A DNA stretch of 64,000 nucleotides from an uncultured Cohaesibacter sp. (GCF_963667045.1 NZ_OY762934.1:1481501-1545500); one strand, 5' to 3'. Counted from the first letter of the stretch, positions 35,394 through 46,469 are shown. Made by a program: numbers and translations. The notes: generated from the letters alone by a model not told the origin.

Positions 35394-35855
35394 CATAGCG
35401 CGTCCGATCAGGACCTCGTGTTACTGATCTATGCGGATTATTGCGCCCTGTCTCCCCAACAACGCGCTCACCTGCTTGCAAAGATGCGCGGCCAGTTGCG
35501 TGATGGAGGTCACATCATTCTGGATGTTTTTTCCGACCTGATTTTTTCACAGCTGTCGGAAAGCCTGACCATCGAGCAGGATCTCATGGGAGGTTTCTGG
35601 GCTCCGGCTCCCTATGTTGGCCTTAAATGAAGCTGGCTTTGGCCGGAGACCATGCTTGCCCTTGACCACTATCTCATCGCAAACGAAAGCGAGCAGTTAG
35701 AGATCTACAACTGGATGCAATATTTCTCACCTGAAGACCTCCGGCGGGAACTTGCCAGTTTTGGCTTCGAAAAGGTGCAAATGGTCGACATACGTACAGG
35801 AGAGGCGCTTGGCAATGAACAGCCAAGGGAGTTTGCAGCAATTCTGTCTCTATAG
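35394..35855 (+). pseudogene. Decayed SAM-dependent methyltransferase
   Basis: Two pieces in the same frame resemble the C-terminal half of a class I methyltransferase: LLIYADYCALSPQQRAHLL with DGGHIILDVFS and DLMGGFWAPAPYVGLK, then, after an in-frame TGA at 35628, SWLWPETMLALDHYLIA and NWMQYFSPEDLRRELASFGF. The N-terminal SAM-binding domain is missing: a stop codon lies at 35391, just before the first conserved residues. With both a truncated front and an internal stop the gene cannot make the full enzyme. Confidence 0.8.
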
Positions 35856-35913
35856 TCACCATGCGAACTGACCAGTGTCTCTACCGGTCTGTGTAGCAAA
35901 CTGAGAACAATCG

Positions 35914-38900
35914 TCAGGGCTGGGGGTAACGTGGCGGCACCGTGGCAATCGCTGCGCGACTCTCGTCCTCGGCCACCAGTTCCTCGGCTGCCTCCAGATT
36001 GACCGAGACCAGTTGCGACACACCGCGCTCGGCCATGGTCACGCCGAACAGCCGGTCCTGTCGTGCCATGGTGATGGGATTGTGGGTGATGGTCACGAAG
36101 CGGGTTTCCGTAAGGGCGCGCATTTCCTCCAGCAGCGCACAGAAGCGCTCCACGTTGGCGTCATCAAGCGGCGCATCGACCTCATCCAGTACGCAGATCG
36201 GGGCCGGGTTGGTGAGGAACACCGCAAAGATCAGCGCCATGGCCGTCAACGCCTGCTCACCACCGGATAAGAGGGTCATGGTCTGCGGCTTCTTGCCCGG
36301 CGGGCGGGCGATGATGTCCAGCCCAGCCTGCAACGGATCATCCGCTTCGGTCAGGATCAATTCGGCCTCACCGCCGCCAAAGAGTTTGGCGAACAGCGAT
36401 TTGAAGTGATTGTTGACCACATCAAAGGACGACAGCAGACGAGCGCGCGCTTCCCGGTTGAGGTTGAAGATACCGGTGCGCAGCTTCTTGATAGCCTCGA
36501 TCAGGTCGTCCCGCTCGGTCTCCATGGTGGTGAGCTGTTCGGAAATCTCGGTTGCTTCCTCGTCGGCACGCAGGTTGACCCCGCCAAGCCGCTCCCGCTC
36601 TGCCTTCAACCGGTCCAGCTTGCCTTCCACCGATGTCATCGACGGCAACGGCGCATCCTTGCGCAATCCGGAAAGACCAAAAGTGGCGGCAGGCGCACAC
36701 TCCATCGCATCATCGATCTGGCGAGTCAGTTCGGCCTTGCGGGCCCTGATGCCGTTGATGCGTTCGTCGGCCCGGCTGCGTTCCTCGCGCGTGCTGCCAA
36801 GCGCCTCAAGTGCAGCCTTTGCCGCAACGCCAGCTTCAAGGGCCGTACGTTCGGCCAGCGCCAGCTTGTCGCCGGTTTCCTTCTGGGCCTGCTCGGCCTT
36901 GCCGATTTCCGAAAGCAGCGCCCGGCGCTTGATGGAAATGTCGTCCGGCCTGTCCAGCAAGTCATCACGTTCCGTTTCGGCTTGCGCCAGACGTTCGTCC
37001 AGTGTGGCAATCTGGACATCGGCATTGTCCGCGCGAGACACCCAGCTAGCCCGTTCACGTTCAATGGCGGCAAGCCGTTTGGCGCGCATCAGGGCATCGC
37101 GGACCAGCCCGTCCGCCTCGGCGCGGACCTCGGTCAAGAGCGCACGCTTTTCGGTCTGGAGCAGCCGGGCGCTATCCCGCTCGCGCTGCAAATGGTCGAT
37201 GGCGGGCAATTCCTTCTGCTGCCGCTCGGCATCGGTCAGCGCGGCCCTTGCCTCGGCCTCTTCTTCGGCCAATCGACCGATGGTGGCTTCCAACGTAGCC
37301 TTGCGGGCAAGGATCTGGTTGGCGTCGCGCTCGGCCCGTGCCAGCGTGTCGCGCAGGGTGGAAAGGCGTTTCTGGGCATCGCGCCAACGGTTCCGCGCGG
37401 TCTGTTCGTCCCGTTCCTTGCCTGCCGCCAGCGAGCGCTGTTCCTCGAAGGCATAGCGGGCGTTCTCAAGATGCTCCTCGGCCTCACCAAGGCGACCTTC
37501 CAGCTCTTCCAGCCTGTTGCGCTGTTCAAGCCGCTGGGCGGCGGCTGTGGGCGCACCGGCGCGCATGACCAGTCCATCCCAGCGCCACAGATCCCCTTCC
37601 CTGCTGACCAGCCTCTGGCCCGGTTTCAGGCGCTTTTGCAACTCTGCACCAAGGTCGGCGGCCACAATGCCGATCTGGTTGAGGCGTCGGCCAAGCCGCT
37701 GAGGGCCGGAAACATGGGCGCTGAGGCGCGGCAGATCACCGGGCAACGACAGCGCGTCATCATCGCCGTTGACCTCCCCCCAGTGGCGCGGTGCGGCCGC
37801 ATCAAGCGGCGCATCCAGATCGTCGCCAAGGGCTGCTGCGAGCGCCACCTCGAACCCGGCCTCGACCTTGAGGCTATCAAGCAGAGGCGGATAGCGCCTG
37901 TCCTGCCCGCCTTCGACAATCTTTTGCAGTGTGCGCGCTTCGGTATCGAGCCGATTGAAGGCGCTTTCCGCATCCGCGCGGGCGCGACGGGCAGCGCTCT
38001 CCGCTTCCCGTGCCTCTGCGACGGCACCTGTGGCCTCCTCGGCCTCCTGCTCCAGCGTTTCGAGAACGTCGGAAGCGATATCCACCTCGTCGCGGAGGGT
38101 GTCAAGCCCGGCATCCCTGTCGAGTTGTTCACTGACCCGATCGAGATCCCGTTCGCTCTGTGCCTTCTGACTGGAGAGGCGCGCCAAGCGACCGCGTGCC
38201 GCCTCGGTTGCCTGCTGCAATTGCCGCGCAGCCCCTTCGGCCTCGGCCAGACGCGAGGTCCAGTCGCTGGCAACCACCTCGGCCTTTGCCAGATCGGCCT
38301 CGGCCTTCTTGAGCGCTTCATTGGCGGCGAGCTGGGCGGTGGCCGCCCCCTCGTCTTCCGCCATCAGCTCGGCCCGTTCCTCATCAAGCGCCTTCAGCAG
38401 ATCGGCATTCTCGGCCAGCATCTGCTCCTCGCGCTGCTTGTCGGCCTTCAATTGTTCGACGCGACGGGCGAGATCGGCCAGCTTTTCCTCAACCCGCTTT
38501 TCCTCATTGTCGAGTTCACGGGCGGCAAGGGTCAGGCGCTGCAGACCGGCGGCCTTGGCGGCGGCTTCGTCGCGCAGAGCTGGCAGGGTGTGGTTGGCCA
38601 CGGCCTCCTCTCGCGCCGCAGCGGCCTGAGCCGTGGTCGCCTCGGCGACCTTGAGATCGGCGATCCGCAGTGTCTCCTGCGCCTTTTGCTCCTCGTCCAA
38701 CAGCTCCTGCCAGCGCAGGTGATAAAGGGTGGCTTCGGTCGCACGGATGTCGGCGGAAAGATTGCGATAGCGGCTGGCCTGACGGGCCTGACGCTTCAGG
38801 CCTTCCAGCTGGGTAGAGATCTGCGCCATGATATCCTCAAGGCGCTCCAGATTGGTCTCGGCGGCCTTGAGCCGCAACTCCGCCTCATGGCGGCGGCTGT

Positions 38901-39420
38901 GCAGACCGGAGATGCCGGCTGCTTCCTCCAAAAGACCGCGCCGCTGGGTCGGCTTCTGGCTGATGATCTCGCCGATGCGCCCCTGCCCGACCAGCGAGGG
39001 AGAGCGCGCCCCGGTCGAGGCATCGGCAAACAGCAGCTGAATGTCGCGGGCGCGAGCATCCTTGCCGTTGATGCGGTAGTTGGATCCGCTCTCGCGCTCG
39101 ATACGGCGGGAAATTTCCAGCTCGTCACTGTCGTTGAAGCCAGCCGGAGCTGTTCGATCGCTGTTGTCCAGATAGACGGTTACTTCGGCGGTGTTGCGAG
39201 CAGGACGGTTGGTGGACCCGTTGAAGATGACGTCATCCATGCCCGAAGCACGCATGTTCTTGTAGCTGTTTTCGCCCATCACCCAGCGCAAGGATTCCAC
39301 CAGATTGGATTTGCCACAGCCGTTCGGCCCGACGATGCCAGTCAGGCCGCCTTCGATGACAAAATCCATGGGCTCAACAAAGGACTTGAACCCCAGTATG
39401 CGCAGTTTGGTGAATTTCAT
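35914..39420 (-). CDS. smc: Chromosome segregation protein SMC
   Basis: This 1168-residue ATPase organises and segregates the chromosome as a dimer with ScpA and ScpB. The N-terminal Walker A loop is GPNGCGKSN (residues 31-39), long coiled coils flank a hinge (about 500-650), and the C-terminal head has the signature LLSGGEQAL (near 1050) and Walker B ICVLDEVDAPLDD (near 1073-1085). The ATG at 39420 begins directly with MKFTKLRILGFKSF, the family start. A long open frame on the opposite strand is an artefact of codon bias. dsbA lies 198 bases upstream on the same strand, an arrangement seen in other Hyphomicrobiales. Confidence 0.97.
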   Translation of the reverse strand: MKFTKLRILGFKSFVEPMDFVIEGGLTGIVGPNGCGKSNLVESLRWVMGENSYKNMRASGMDDVIFNGSTNRPARNTAEVTVYLDNSDRTAPAGFNDSDELEISRRIERESGSNYRINGKDARARDIQLLFADASTGARSPSLVGQGRIGEIISQKPTQRRGLLEEAAGISGLHSRRHEAELRLKAAETNLERLEDIMAQISTQLEGLKRQARQASRYRNLSADIRATEATLYHLRWQELLDEEQKAQETLRIADLKVAEATTAQAAAAREEAVANHTLPALRDEAAAKAAGLQRLTLAARELDNEEKRVEEKLADLARRVEQLKADKQREEQMLAENADLLKALDEERAELMAEDEGAATAQLAANEALKKAEADLAKAEVVASDWTSRLAEAEGAARQLQQATEAARGRLARLSSQKAQSERDLDRVSEQLDRDAGLDTLRDEVDIASDVLETLEQEAEEATGAVAEAREAESAARRARADAESAFNRLDTEARTLQKIVEGGQDRRYPPLLDSLKVEAGFEVALAAALGDDLDAPLDAAAPRHWGEVNGDDDALSLPGDLPRLSAHVSGPQRLGRRLNQIGIVAADLGAELQKRLKPGQRLVSREGDLWRWDGLVMRAGAPTAAAQRLEQRNRLEELEGRLGEAEEHLENARYAFEEQRSLAAGKERDEQTARNRWRDAQKRLSTLRDTLARAERDANQILARKATLEATIGRLAEEEAEARAALTDAERQQKELPAIDHLQRERDSARLLQTEKRALLTEVRAEADGLVRDALMRAKRLAAIERERASWVSRADNADVQIATLDERLAQAETERDDLLDRPDDISIKRRALLSEIGKAEQAQKETGDKLALAERTALEAGVAAKAALEALGSTREERSRADERINGIRARKAELTRQIDDAMECAPAATFGLSGLRKDAPLPSMTSVEGKLDRLKAERERLGGVNLRADEEATEISEQLTTMETERDDLIEAIKKLRTGIFNLNREARARLLSSFDVVNNHFKSLFAKLFGGGEAELILTEADDPLQAGLDIIARPPGKKPQTMTLLSGGEQALTAMALIFAVFLTNPAPICVLDEVDAPLDDANVERFCALLEEMRALTETRFVTITHNPITMARQDRLFGVTMAERGVSQLVSVNLEAAEELVAEDESRAAIATVPPRYPQP

Positions 39421-39618
39421 CGGCCAGCCCTTCGCTCTGCGCCAGAGGCGTTGCGCCCACGAAGGCGGACGAAAGAGCGGGTGGAAAGGCGATCAGCCCC
39501 GGTACGGCGAGGACAAACAAAAAGGTGCGCCTCGATCCGCCTCGCAAAAGATGAGAGTGCAGGATCAGGGCGCACCACAAAACGGTCGGCGGAGACAGCC
39601 CCGCCAACGGAAAAGCTC

Positions 39619-40275
39619 TTACAGCAATGGCTCCAGTAGTTTGTCGAATTCCTCATTCGACAGGGCTCCAATATGCTTTTCGCCATTCACGAAGAAGGTT
39701 GGCGTTGAGTTGATTCCGAATTCCTTCTGACCACGTTCCCGCACTGCTTCAATGGCGTCCAGCAATTTATCGTCGGAAACGGCTTTCTCAAAGCTTTCCT
39801 GTGAAAAACCGGCCAGTTTGGTCAGACGCTGCAGGTTGCCTACCGGATCGTCGGTGAAGGCCCAATTACGCTGCTGACTGAGCAACAGGTCGATCATGGC
39901 GATCGCCTTGCCACCGGGCGTGCGCCGCGCCAGCATGGCACCTGCGGTTGCCAGTGGATCAAGCGGGAATTCACGCAGGATGAAACGCATCTTGCCGGTG
40001 TCGATATATTTTTCCTTGAGATATTTATAGGTCGTGCCGTGGAAGTGGGCGCAATGGCTGCAGGTCATCGAAAAATACTCGATCACCGTTATCGGTGCGT
40101 CTTCTTTTCCTTCAGCAATGTCTTTCAAATCCCCGGGCGTCTTGAGCATTTCCTCAAGGGGATAGGATTCTGCTGCTGCCGGAGCAGCCATTGCAAGGGG
40201 AAGAGCCGCCAGGGCAACGAAGCCAGCTGTTGCTTTTGCGCCGGTGATCAGGAAGTCTCTACGGTTCAAAGCCAT
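39619..40275 (-). CDS. DsbA-family thioredoxin-like protein with Tat-type signal
   Basis: This 218-residue periplasmic thiol-disulfide oxidoreductase has the redox motif Cys72-Ser-His-Cys75 (MTCSHCAHFH), a helical insert and the cis-proline segment NSTPTFFV near residue 183. The N-terminus NRRDFLITGAKA followed by a hydrophobic stretch and an Ala-rich cleavage zone looks like a twin-arginine (Tat) signal, not a standard Sec signal. AAGGA sits 8 bases before the ATG at 40275; a longer frame to 40377 is not needed. Members next to smc and mutY are conserved in Hyphomicrobiales. Confidence 0.9.
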   Translation of the reverse strand: MALNRRDFLITGAKATAGFVALAALPLAMAAPAAAESYPLEEMLKTPGDLKDIAEGKEDAPITVIEYFSMTCSHCAHFHGTTYKYLKEKYIDTGKMRFILREFPLDPLATAGAMLARRTPGGKAIAMIDLLLSQQRNWAFTDDPVGNLQRLTKLAGFSQESFEKAVSDDKLLDAIEAVRERGQKEFGINSTPTFFVNGEKHIGALSNEEFDKLLEPLL

Positions 40276-40491
40276 GGTGTAGTTCCTTAAGAGTTGCGAT
40301 ATGGATCGTTGGGGGCAGTTGTCAGCATTTTGGCGAGAAAGCCCCGGCAGTCCTGTTACTTGTCTTACCCTATCCAATCACATTTTGGCGATGAGAGGGC
40401 AAGCTGCGACGAAATGCCATTCGTTACAAAATTGTAATTTTCGTTTCTTCGAAAATTGCCGCGTATTTTCAGAGTTTTTCCTTATTTGCGA

Positions 40492-41118
40492 TCAGAGTTT
40501 GCGGGCGACGATGAAGCGAACCTCAGTCGCTTTGGGGAAGGTGCAGGATTCCAGGATCTCGAAGCCCTGCGCCTGCATCAGCAGTTCCAGTTTCTCTGCT
40601 GAAATGTAGCTAACGTGAGGTGCCTTGCCAAACCATTGCATGACAGTGATCGGGATGCGCAGCAACCCGTGCCAGCCAGACAGGCAGCCGGTCTTGGAAA
40701 TCAGCACCCCACCAGGTTTGAGCAGCTTGTGCATGCGCTCCAGCGACGCCGGGATATTTTCCAGAAGGTGAATGAAGTTGAAGGCCCAGATGCTGTTGTA
40801 GGGAGCGTGTTCATCAATGGCCGGAACATGGATGTCACCGTGGATGAAGTCCACATTGATCACGTTCTGGTCCTTTGCCTTCTGACTGCCGATCTCGATC
40901 AGTCGGGACGATATGTCACTGGCCCAGATGTGCCCCACATGAGCTGATAGCAACAGCGCCGTAGAGCCGGAGCCACAGCCCAGCTCCAGCACCTTGTCAT
41001 CGGGCTTGAGATAGAGGCGCGTGCGCTCCATCGTCTTTTCATAGGCCTCGACATTCTTGATCGGCTTGGCAGCATAGGTGCTGGCCATGGCGTCCCAGAA
41101 CTGTTCCGATGTCGGCAT
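40492..41118 (-). CDS. Class I SAM-dependent methyltransferase
   Basis: This 208-residue enzyme has SAM-binding motif I, VLELGCGSGSTALLL (about residues 43-57), an acidic loop (IWASDIS) and the later LLKPGGVLISKTGC block. A strong GGAGGAG ribosome site precedes the ATG at 41118. The substrate cannot be told from the sequence; the WHGLLRIPITVMQWFGKAPHV stretch (broken here after 20 residues) is more hydrophobic than usual and may contact a lipid or quinone. It stands alone between dsbA and ohr. Confidence 0.85.
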   Translation of the reverse strand: MPTSEQFWDAMASTYAAKPIKNVEAYEKTMERTRLYLKPDDKVLELGCGSGSTALLLSAHVGHIWASDISSRLIEIGSQKAKDQNVINVDFIHGDIHVPAIDEHAPYNSIWAFNFIHLLENIPASLERMHKLLKPGGVLISKTGCLSGWHGLLRIPITVMQWFGKAPHVSYISAEKLELLMQAQGFEILESCTFPKATEVRFIVARKL

Positions 41119-41435
41119 AGGTCATCTCCTCCTCATTCCCTGGCAACAGGCTTGCCTCTTGAAACTGGTTTGCCTCTTGGAACTGGTTGGAATGACCGGC
41201 CCGCCGCAGCTTTCTCACTGCTCGTCGGGGCCTTTCTCCGGGCTTTGAGGGCACGTCTCAGCCAGCAGGGGTTGTGCTCCTACCTTACATGGGAATACCT
41301 GGAGGAAAAACAAAGAGCTTCGCGCTATTCTCATAAAAATGGCGCTTCCTGCAGTCAGGAGCGCCATTTCACGCATTCTTGATCAAGAGCTCTATTGGCG
41401 TCGCAAGCCAGCCCCCGCTTAAGATCGTTATCCGA

Positions 41436-41855
41436 CTACTTTGCCGAGACGGTCACTTCGATGTTGTTGCGGGTGGCGTTGGAATATGGGCAAACCTGAT
41501 GGGCTTTTTCCAAGAGGGCATTTGCAGTTGCGGCATCCAGATCCTTGAGATCGGCGACCAGATCAACCTTCAGGGAGAATCCGACGCCATCGTCATTGGG
41601 GCCAATGCCTACCTTGGCGGTGATGGCGGGATCTACCAGTTTGACCTTGTCCTGCGAGGCGACCAGCTTCAGGGCACTTAGGAAACAGGCTGCATAGCCA
41701 GCTGCAAACATCTGTTCGGGGTTGGTCCCCTCACCGCCTGCACCGCCCAGTTCCTTGGGGGTCACCAAGGTCACCTGCAACTGACCGTCGTCTGATCTGG
41801 CCGATCCTTCGCGGCCGCCGGTTACTGTTGCGCTCGTGCTGTAAAGAATTTTCAT
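41436..41855 (-). CDS. ohr: Organic hydroperoxide resistance protein Ohr
   Basis: This 139-residue thiol peroxidase of the OsmC/Ohr family reduces organic and fatty acid hydroperoxides using lipoylated proteins. Both reactive cysteines are visible: Cys57 in FAAGYAACFLSALK and Cys122 in AHQVCPYSNATRNN. The N-terminal MKILYSTSATVTGGREG and GTNPEQMFAAGYA blocks are typical. A GGAGAG ribosome site lies before the ATG at 41855. The gene follows ohrR on the same strand, with two operator-like repeats between the reading frames. Confidence 0.95.
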   Translation of the reverse strand: MKILYSTSATVTGGREGSARSDDGQLQVTLVTPKELGGAGGEGTNPEQMFAAGYAACFLSALKLVASQDKVKLVDPAITAKVGIGPNDDGVGFSLKVDLVADLKDLDAATANALLEKAHQVCPYSNATRNNIEVTVSAK

Positions 41856-41907
41856 GGGCTTGTTCTCTCCATTTTTTGTTTGCTGTCCGACAGCAATAAA
41901 CCGATGA

Positions 41908-41927
41908 TTTGTTATCGCGCTAACTAA
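41908..41927. promoter_or_regulatory. OhrR operator-like site 1
   Basis: TTTGTTATCGCGCTAACTAA, 53 to 72 bases upstream of ohr. It is an imperfect palindrome that shares a 12-14 base core (GTTATCGCGC) with two more sites in the same locus. Confidence 0.6.
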
Positions 41928-41980
41928 TTAACTGTCATTAAGACAGTGAGCGCGCCCTGCTTCCTCTTGATTATCGTAAA

Positions 41981-42000
41981 TTTAGTTATCGCGCAAACTA
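41981..42000. promoter_or_regulatory. OhrR operator-like site 2
   Basis: TTTAGTTATCGCGCAAACTA. The site overlaps the ohrR stop codon and lies about 126-145 bases upstream of ohr. TAGTT and AAACTA give near-perfect dyad symmetry. Confidence 0.6.
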
Positions 42001-42435
42001 TTTTTGAGACTCTAGAAGATTTTTTCTCAACGCTTCCAGTATCTCCTTCAACTCGATGAGTTCCGGAATAGACATGCCACAGGCTTCGGCGACACAAGGG
42101 CCAACCTCGGAGGCAGGCTTACGCAGCGCCGCGCCTTTGTCCGTAAGACTAATCTTGAGGGCACGTTCGTCCTTTTCATCGCGAATGCGCCTGACGAGCC
42201 CATCCTGCTCCAGCCGCTTGAGAACCGGGGTCAGTGCGCCAGACTTCTGCCCGAGCCGGGCTCCGATATCCTTAAGGCTCACCCCGTCTTTCTCCCACAG
42301 GATCAGCATGATAAGATATTGCGGATAGGTCAGCCCGAGCGGCTCCAGCAGAGGCTTGTAAAGCTGGGTCATGGCCAGAGAGGTCGAGTAGAGAGAAAAA
42401 CAGAGTTGCCGGTCGAGGGGCATGATATCGGTCAT
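41998..42435 (-). CDS. ohrR: MarR-family peroxide sensor OhrR
   Basis: This 145-residue winged-helix repressor has the conserved redox-sensing Cys12 in DRQLCFSLYSTS and the helix-turn-helix with LGQKSGALTPVLKRLEQDGL, the two hallmarks of OhrR. Oxidation of the N-terminal cysteine by organic peroxides releases DNA. Two more cysteines (near 109 and 114) could resolve the sulfenic acid. It sits upstream of ohr on the same strand; the three operator-like sites around it fit control of both genes by OhrR. Confidence 0.93.
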   Translation of the reverse strand: MTDIMPLDRQLCFSLYSTSLAMTQLYKPLLEPLGLTYPQYLIMLILWEKDGVSLKDIGARLGQKSGALTPVLKRLEQDGLVRRIRDEKDERALKISLTDKGAALRKPASEVGPCVAEACGMSIPELIELKEILEALRKNLLESQK

Positions 42436-42448
42436 GGCGCGTTCCTGA

Positions 42449-42468
42449 TTTGTTATCGCGCAAGGTAA
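42449..42468. promoter_or_regulatory. OhrR operator-like site 3
   Basis: TTTGTTATCGCGCAAGGTAA, 14 to 33 bases upstream of the ohrR start, where binding would block its own transcription. Same GTTATCGCGC core as sites 1 and 2. Confidence 0.6.
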
Positions 42469-42614
42469 TCATGCTCCGGGCAGTTGACAAGGTGTTCTTA
42501 AGTGGGCATCGATGCCCCTTGGACAATGCATCCGCAAACAGGCATCATGACCTGTTACTTAGCAAGGATCTGGCAAGATCTTGGAGGAGGACAGGGAATC
42601 AACGTGAGGGCTGG

Positions 42615-43163
42615 TCATTTACGGGCCAGAACCGCGTGGCCCAGACGACGCAGGGCGGCAGCCATCTTGTCGTCTTTCACCCCTTCGATCTGATGCTCAA
42701 GGGCATCCGCCTCACTCACCGTCAGGGCGCGCAAGGGATCGGGGCGTCGCGATGGTTTGGCGTGAACCGGGCGTTGCAAAATCTGGATGCGGTCGATGGC
42801 CGGATAGCCGAAATAGGCGTTGACGCGCTGGATGATAGTGGCCTGTTCATGTTGCAGGAAAACCGACTGGGCACCTTCGCAATGCAGCACAAGCGTTCCG
42901 GGCTTGAAGCCTTGGGCTTCATCCCGGCGAGGCCAGCGGATGCGCTCCGGCTCGGTGCATTCGGCAAACTGCGGACCGACGATCTCGCCCCAGAAGCGCA
43001 GGATATCAGAAGACGCAAAACCCTGTTTGCGACACAACGGAGTCAGGGAAGACCCAATGACGTCGCGCAGCTGTACCGCACTCTTTCTCTGATAGCGGCG
43101 ATTGGCGGCCTCGAAAGAGCGCTGTGCCGATTGCCTGTCGTTGCTGCCTTCTGTTTTCTTCAT
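42615..43163 (-). CDS. DUF721 (DciA-like) protein
   Basis: This 182-residue protein belongs to DUF721, related to DciA, the loader of the replicative helicase in bacteria without DnaC. The conserved core WGEIVGPQFAECTEP, followed by a LVLHCEGAQSVFLQH segment and VNAYFGYPAIDRIQI, covers about residues 55-130. In Hyphomicrobiales this gene typically lies between mutY and the dsbA-smc pair; here ohr/ohrR and a methyltransferase lie between it and dsbA. The C-terminal helix is not conserved. Role in helicase loading is an inference from the family. Confidence 0.82.
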   Translation of the reverse strand: MKKTEGSNDRQSAQRSFEAANRRYQRKSAVQLRDVIGSSLTPLCRKQGFASSDILRFWGEIVGPQFAECTEPERIRWPRRDEAQGFKPGTLVLHCEGAQSVFLQHEQATIIQRVNAYFGYPAIDRIQILQRPVHAKPSRRPDPLRALTVSEADALEHQIEGVKDDKMAAALRRLGHAVLARK

Positions 43164-44830
<1,667 letters not shown>

Positions 44831-45016
44831 TGGCCCCTGCTCGTTTCCGGCGGACCAGTTGGCCCGCCCTAAAGGTTTAACCAAGGAGATGTTCTGAGTT
44901 CCGGTTTTTCGGTGAAATCCTGATCAAGATCCAATGTCGCCTGCCTTGAGTTTTGCGTAGCAGGCGACGGAGGCTTGTTCTGACCCAGTTTGCGACCTCG
45001 TGATTTTCACCCAACT

Positions 45017-45044
45017 AAAGGCGGCCTGATGGCCGTCTTTTTAT
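45017..45044. terminator. Terminator between ccrM and the MarR-GNAT gene
   Basis: AAAGGCGGCC and GGCCGTCTTT pair around TGAT and are followed by more T. It lies between convergent genes and could serve both strands. Confidence 0.85.
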
Positions 45045-45077
45045 TTGGGCGGCAGGGCACACACGGTTCCGAAAGGA

Positions 45078-45953
45078 TCACAGCTGCTTTTCGAAGAACA
45101 GGTCCGGATAGGGATCTTCGTTGAAGCGTTCGATCTCGTACCAGCCGAGCTTGTGATACATGGCCACGGCGTCGCTCAGGACACTGTTGGTATCAAGCCT
45201 CAGACAGGCAATGCCAAGATCACGCGCTCTTGCCTCGGCTTCCCTCATCATGCGCTGAGCAAGGCCCATGCCGCGGGCGGTGGGGGCAATCCACAACCGC
45301 TTCAGCTCCGCATAGCCTTTGTCCGTTCCCTTGAGGCCGATACAGCCGATCGGCATCCCGTCCTGCATCGCCAGCAGAAAGGCTCCGCGTGGGTGCTCCA
45401 TGTCACTTGCTTCGGGATCCGCGGACAAATTGACGTCGAAGCCACTCTTGAGACGCCTTGCCAGCTCGTCATAATAGGCTTCAAGGCAGACAATGGCTCG
45501 CGGGTCGAGCGGCGAGACAATCTCGATGGTCGTGCGCTCGAAGCCAAGGGCGGTGGCGACGATATCCATGGCCTGCAACAGCACCTCCGGATGCGGATGG
45601 CGGGCAACAATGTCGGCTGCCTGCTTGTCTGACAGGGCTTCATAGGCGGCGAACTCCGCCTCACCAGCCTCAGTCAGGGCGACTGAACGGCGACGGCCGT
45701 CCGTCTCACTGCTTTCAACCGTCACCAGCCCCTCTTCCTCCAACCCGCGCAGCAGGCGGCTCATGAGGCCGGAGTCAAGCCGCAGATAGGCGCGGATTTC
45801 ACCGATGTCGGTAATGCCCCGACCAATGGCATTGAGAACCCGGGCCGGTCCCAGCGGTCGGCCTCGGCCCAGAAAAGACGCGTCCAGCACCCCCACCTCG
45901 GTGGTGACGGCACGATGAAAACGGCGGGTGCGCGCAATTGGATCTGACAGCAT
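45078..45953 (-). CDS. MarR-type HTH / GNAT acetyltransferase fusion
   Basis: This 291-residue protein joins a MarR-like winged helix (about residues 1-135; LDSGLMSRLLRGLEEEGLV and DGRRRSVALTEAGE) to a C-terminal GNAT domain (about 150-291) with the acetyl-CoA-binding stretch LWIAPTARGMGLAQRMMREAE and the LDTNSVLSDAVAMYHKLGW tail. Fusions of this type are found across proteobacteria. The ATG at 45953 is preferred because AAGGGAG lies just before it; the frame opens six codons earlier. It may acetylate a metabolite that also controls its own DNA binding. Confidence 0.85.
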   Translation of the reverse strand: MLSDPIARTRRFHRAVTTEVGVLDASFLGRGRPLGPARVLNAIGRGITDIGEIRAYLRLDSGLMSRLLRGLEEEGLVTVESSETDGRRRSVALTEAGEAEFAAYEALSDKQAADIVARHPHPEVLLQAMDIVATALGFERTTIEIVSPLDPRAIVCLEAYYDELARRLKSGFDVNLSADPEASDMEHPRGAFLLAMQDGMPIGCIGLKGTDKGYAELKRLWIAPTARGMGLAQRMMREAEARARDLGIACLRLDTNSVLSDAVAMYHKLGWYEIERFNEDPYPDLFFEKQL

Positions 45954-46118
45954 CCCCCAACTCCCTTGCATTGTTCTTCCAGCTCGCGAAGCTGCCGGAT
46001 CGGCATCTTCGTATTTACCTGACTTTAGTCAGAAATATTTTCAAGTGCAATGGGGGTAGCTGAGGAATCAACCAAAATGAAAGAGCGAATGGAGAGCAAA
46101 GGGGAACCTATGCCGCCC

Positions 46119-46469
46119 CTAGAGCCCCTCCCCGCGCCCCTCCGGGCCGGAGTAGGCCCGCTCGACGCGAGCAACGCGCAGCTCGTAATGCTCGTACCAT
46201 TGCTCAATGCCGAGCCGCTGCGCCATCAGATGCTCCGCATTCCGCTTCCAGTCGATCATGCTCTGCTCATCCTGCCAATAGGAAACCGTAATGCCGAAGA
46301 GTGCGCCATCACGGGTGCTCTCCGCTCCGAGACAACCTGGCTGTTCCAGAGCCAGACGAGCCATGGCATCCCCCATAGTCTCATAGCCATCGTGCTGCTG
46401 CCTGAGCCGGTTGGAAAAGATCACCGCGTAATAAGGCGGTTCCGGGGTTTTGGCGAAACGATCAGTCAT
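46119..46469 (-). CDS. Antibiotic biosynthesis monooxygenase-domain protein
   Basis: This 116-residue protein has a single dimeric ferredoxin-like fold (ABM family): YAVIFSNRLRQQHDGYETMGDAM, cut here at 17 residues (YAVIFSNRLRQQHDGYE), then LEQPGCLGAESTRD, ITVSYWQDEQSMIDWK and HYELRVARVERAYS. Family members are small cofactor-free oxygenases or heme-handling proteins, but many have no known role. It overlaps no neighbour and may be co-transcribed with the GNAT gene upstream on the same strand. Confidence 0.8.
   Translation of the reverse strand: MTDRFAKTPEPPYYAVIFSNRLRQQHDGYETMGDAMARLALEQPGCLGAESTRDGALFGITVSYWQDEQSMIDWKRNAEHLMAQRLGIEQWYEHYELRVARVERAYSGPEGRGEGL

Noticed and set aside
36406-39639. 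Open frame of over 1000 codons on the strand opposite smc
   Set aside because: It mirrors the codon bias of smc; no family resemblance, no ribosome site, and smc has all catalytic motifs.
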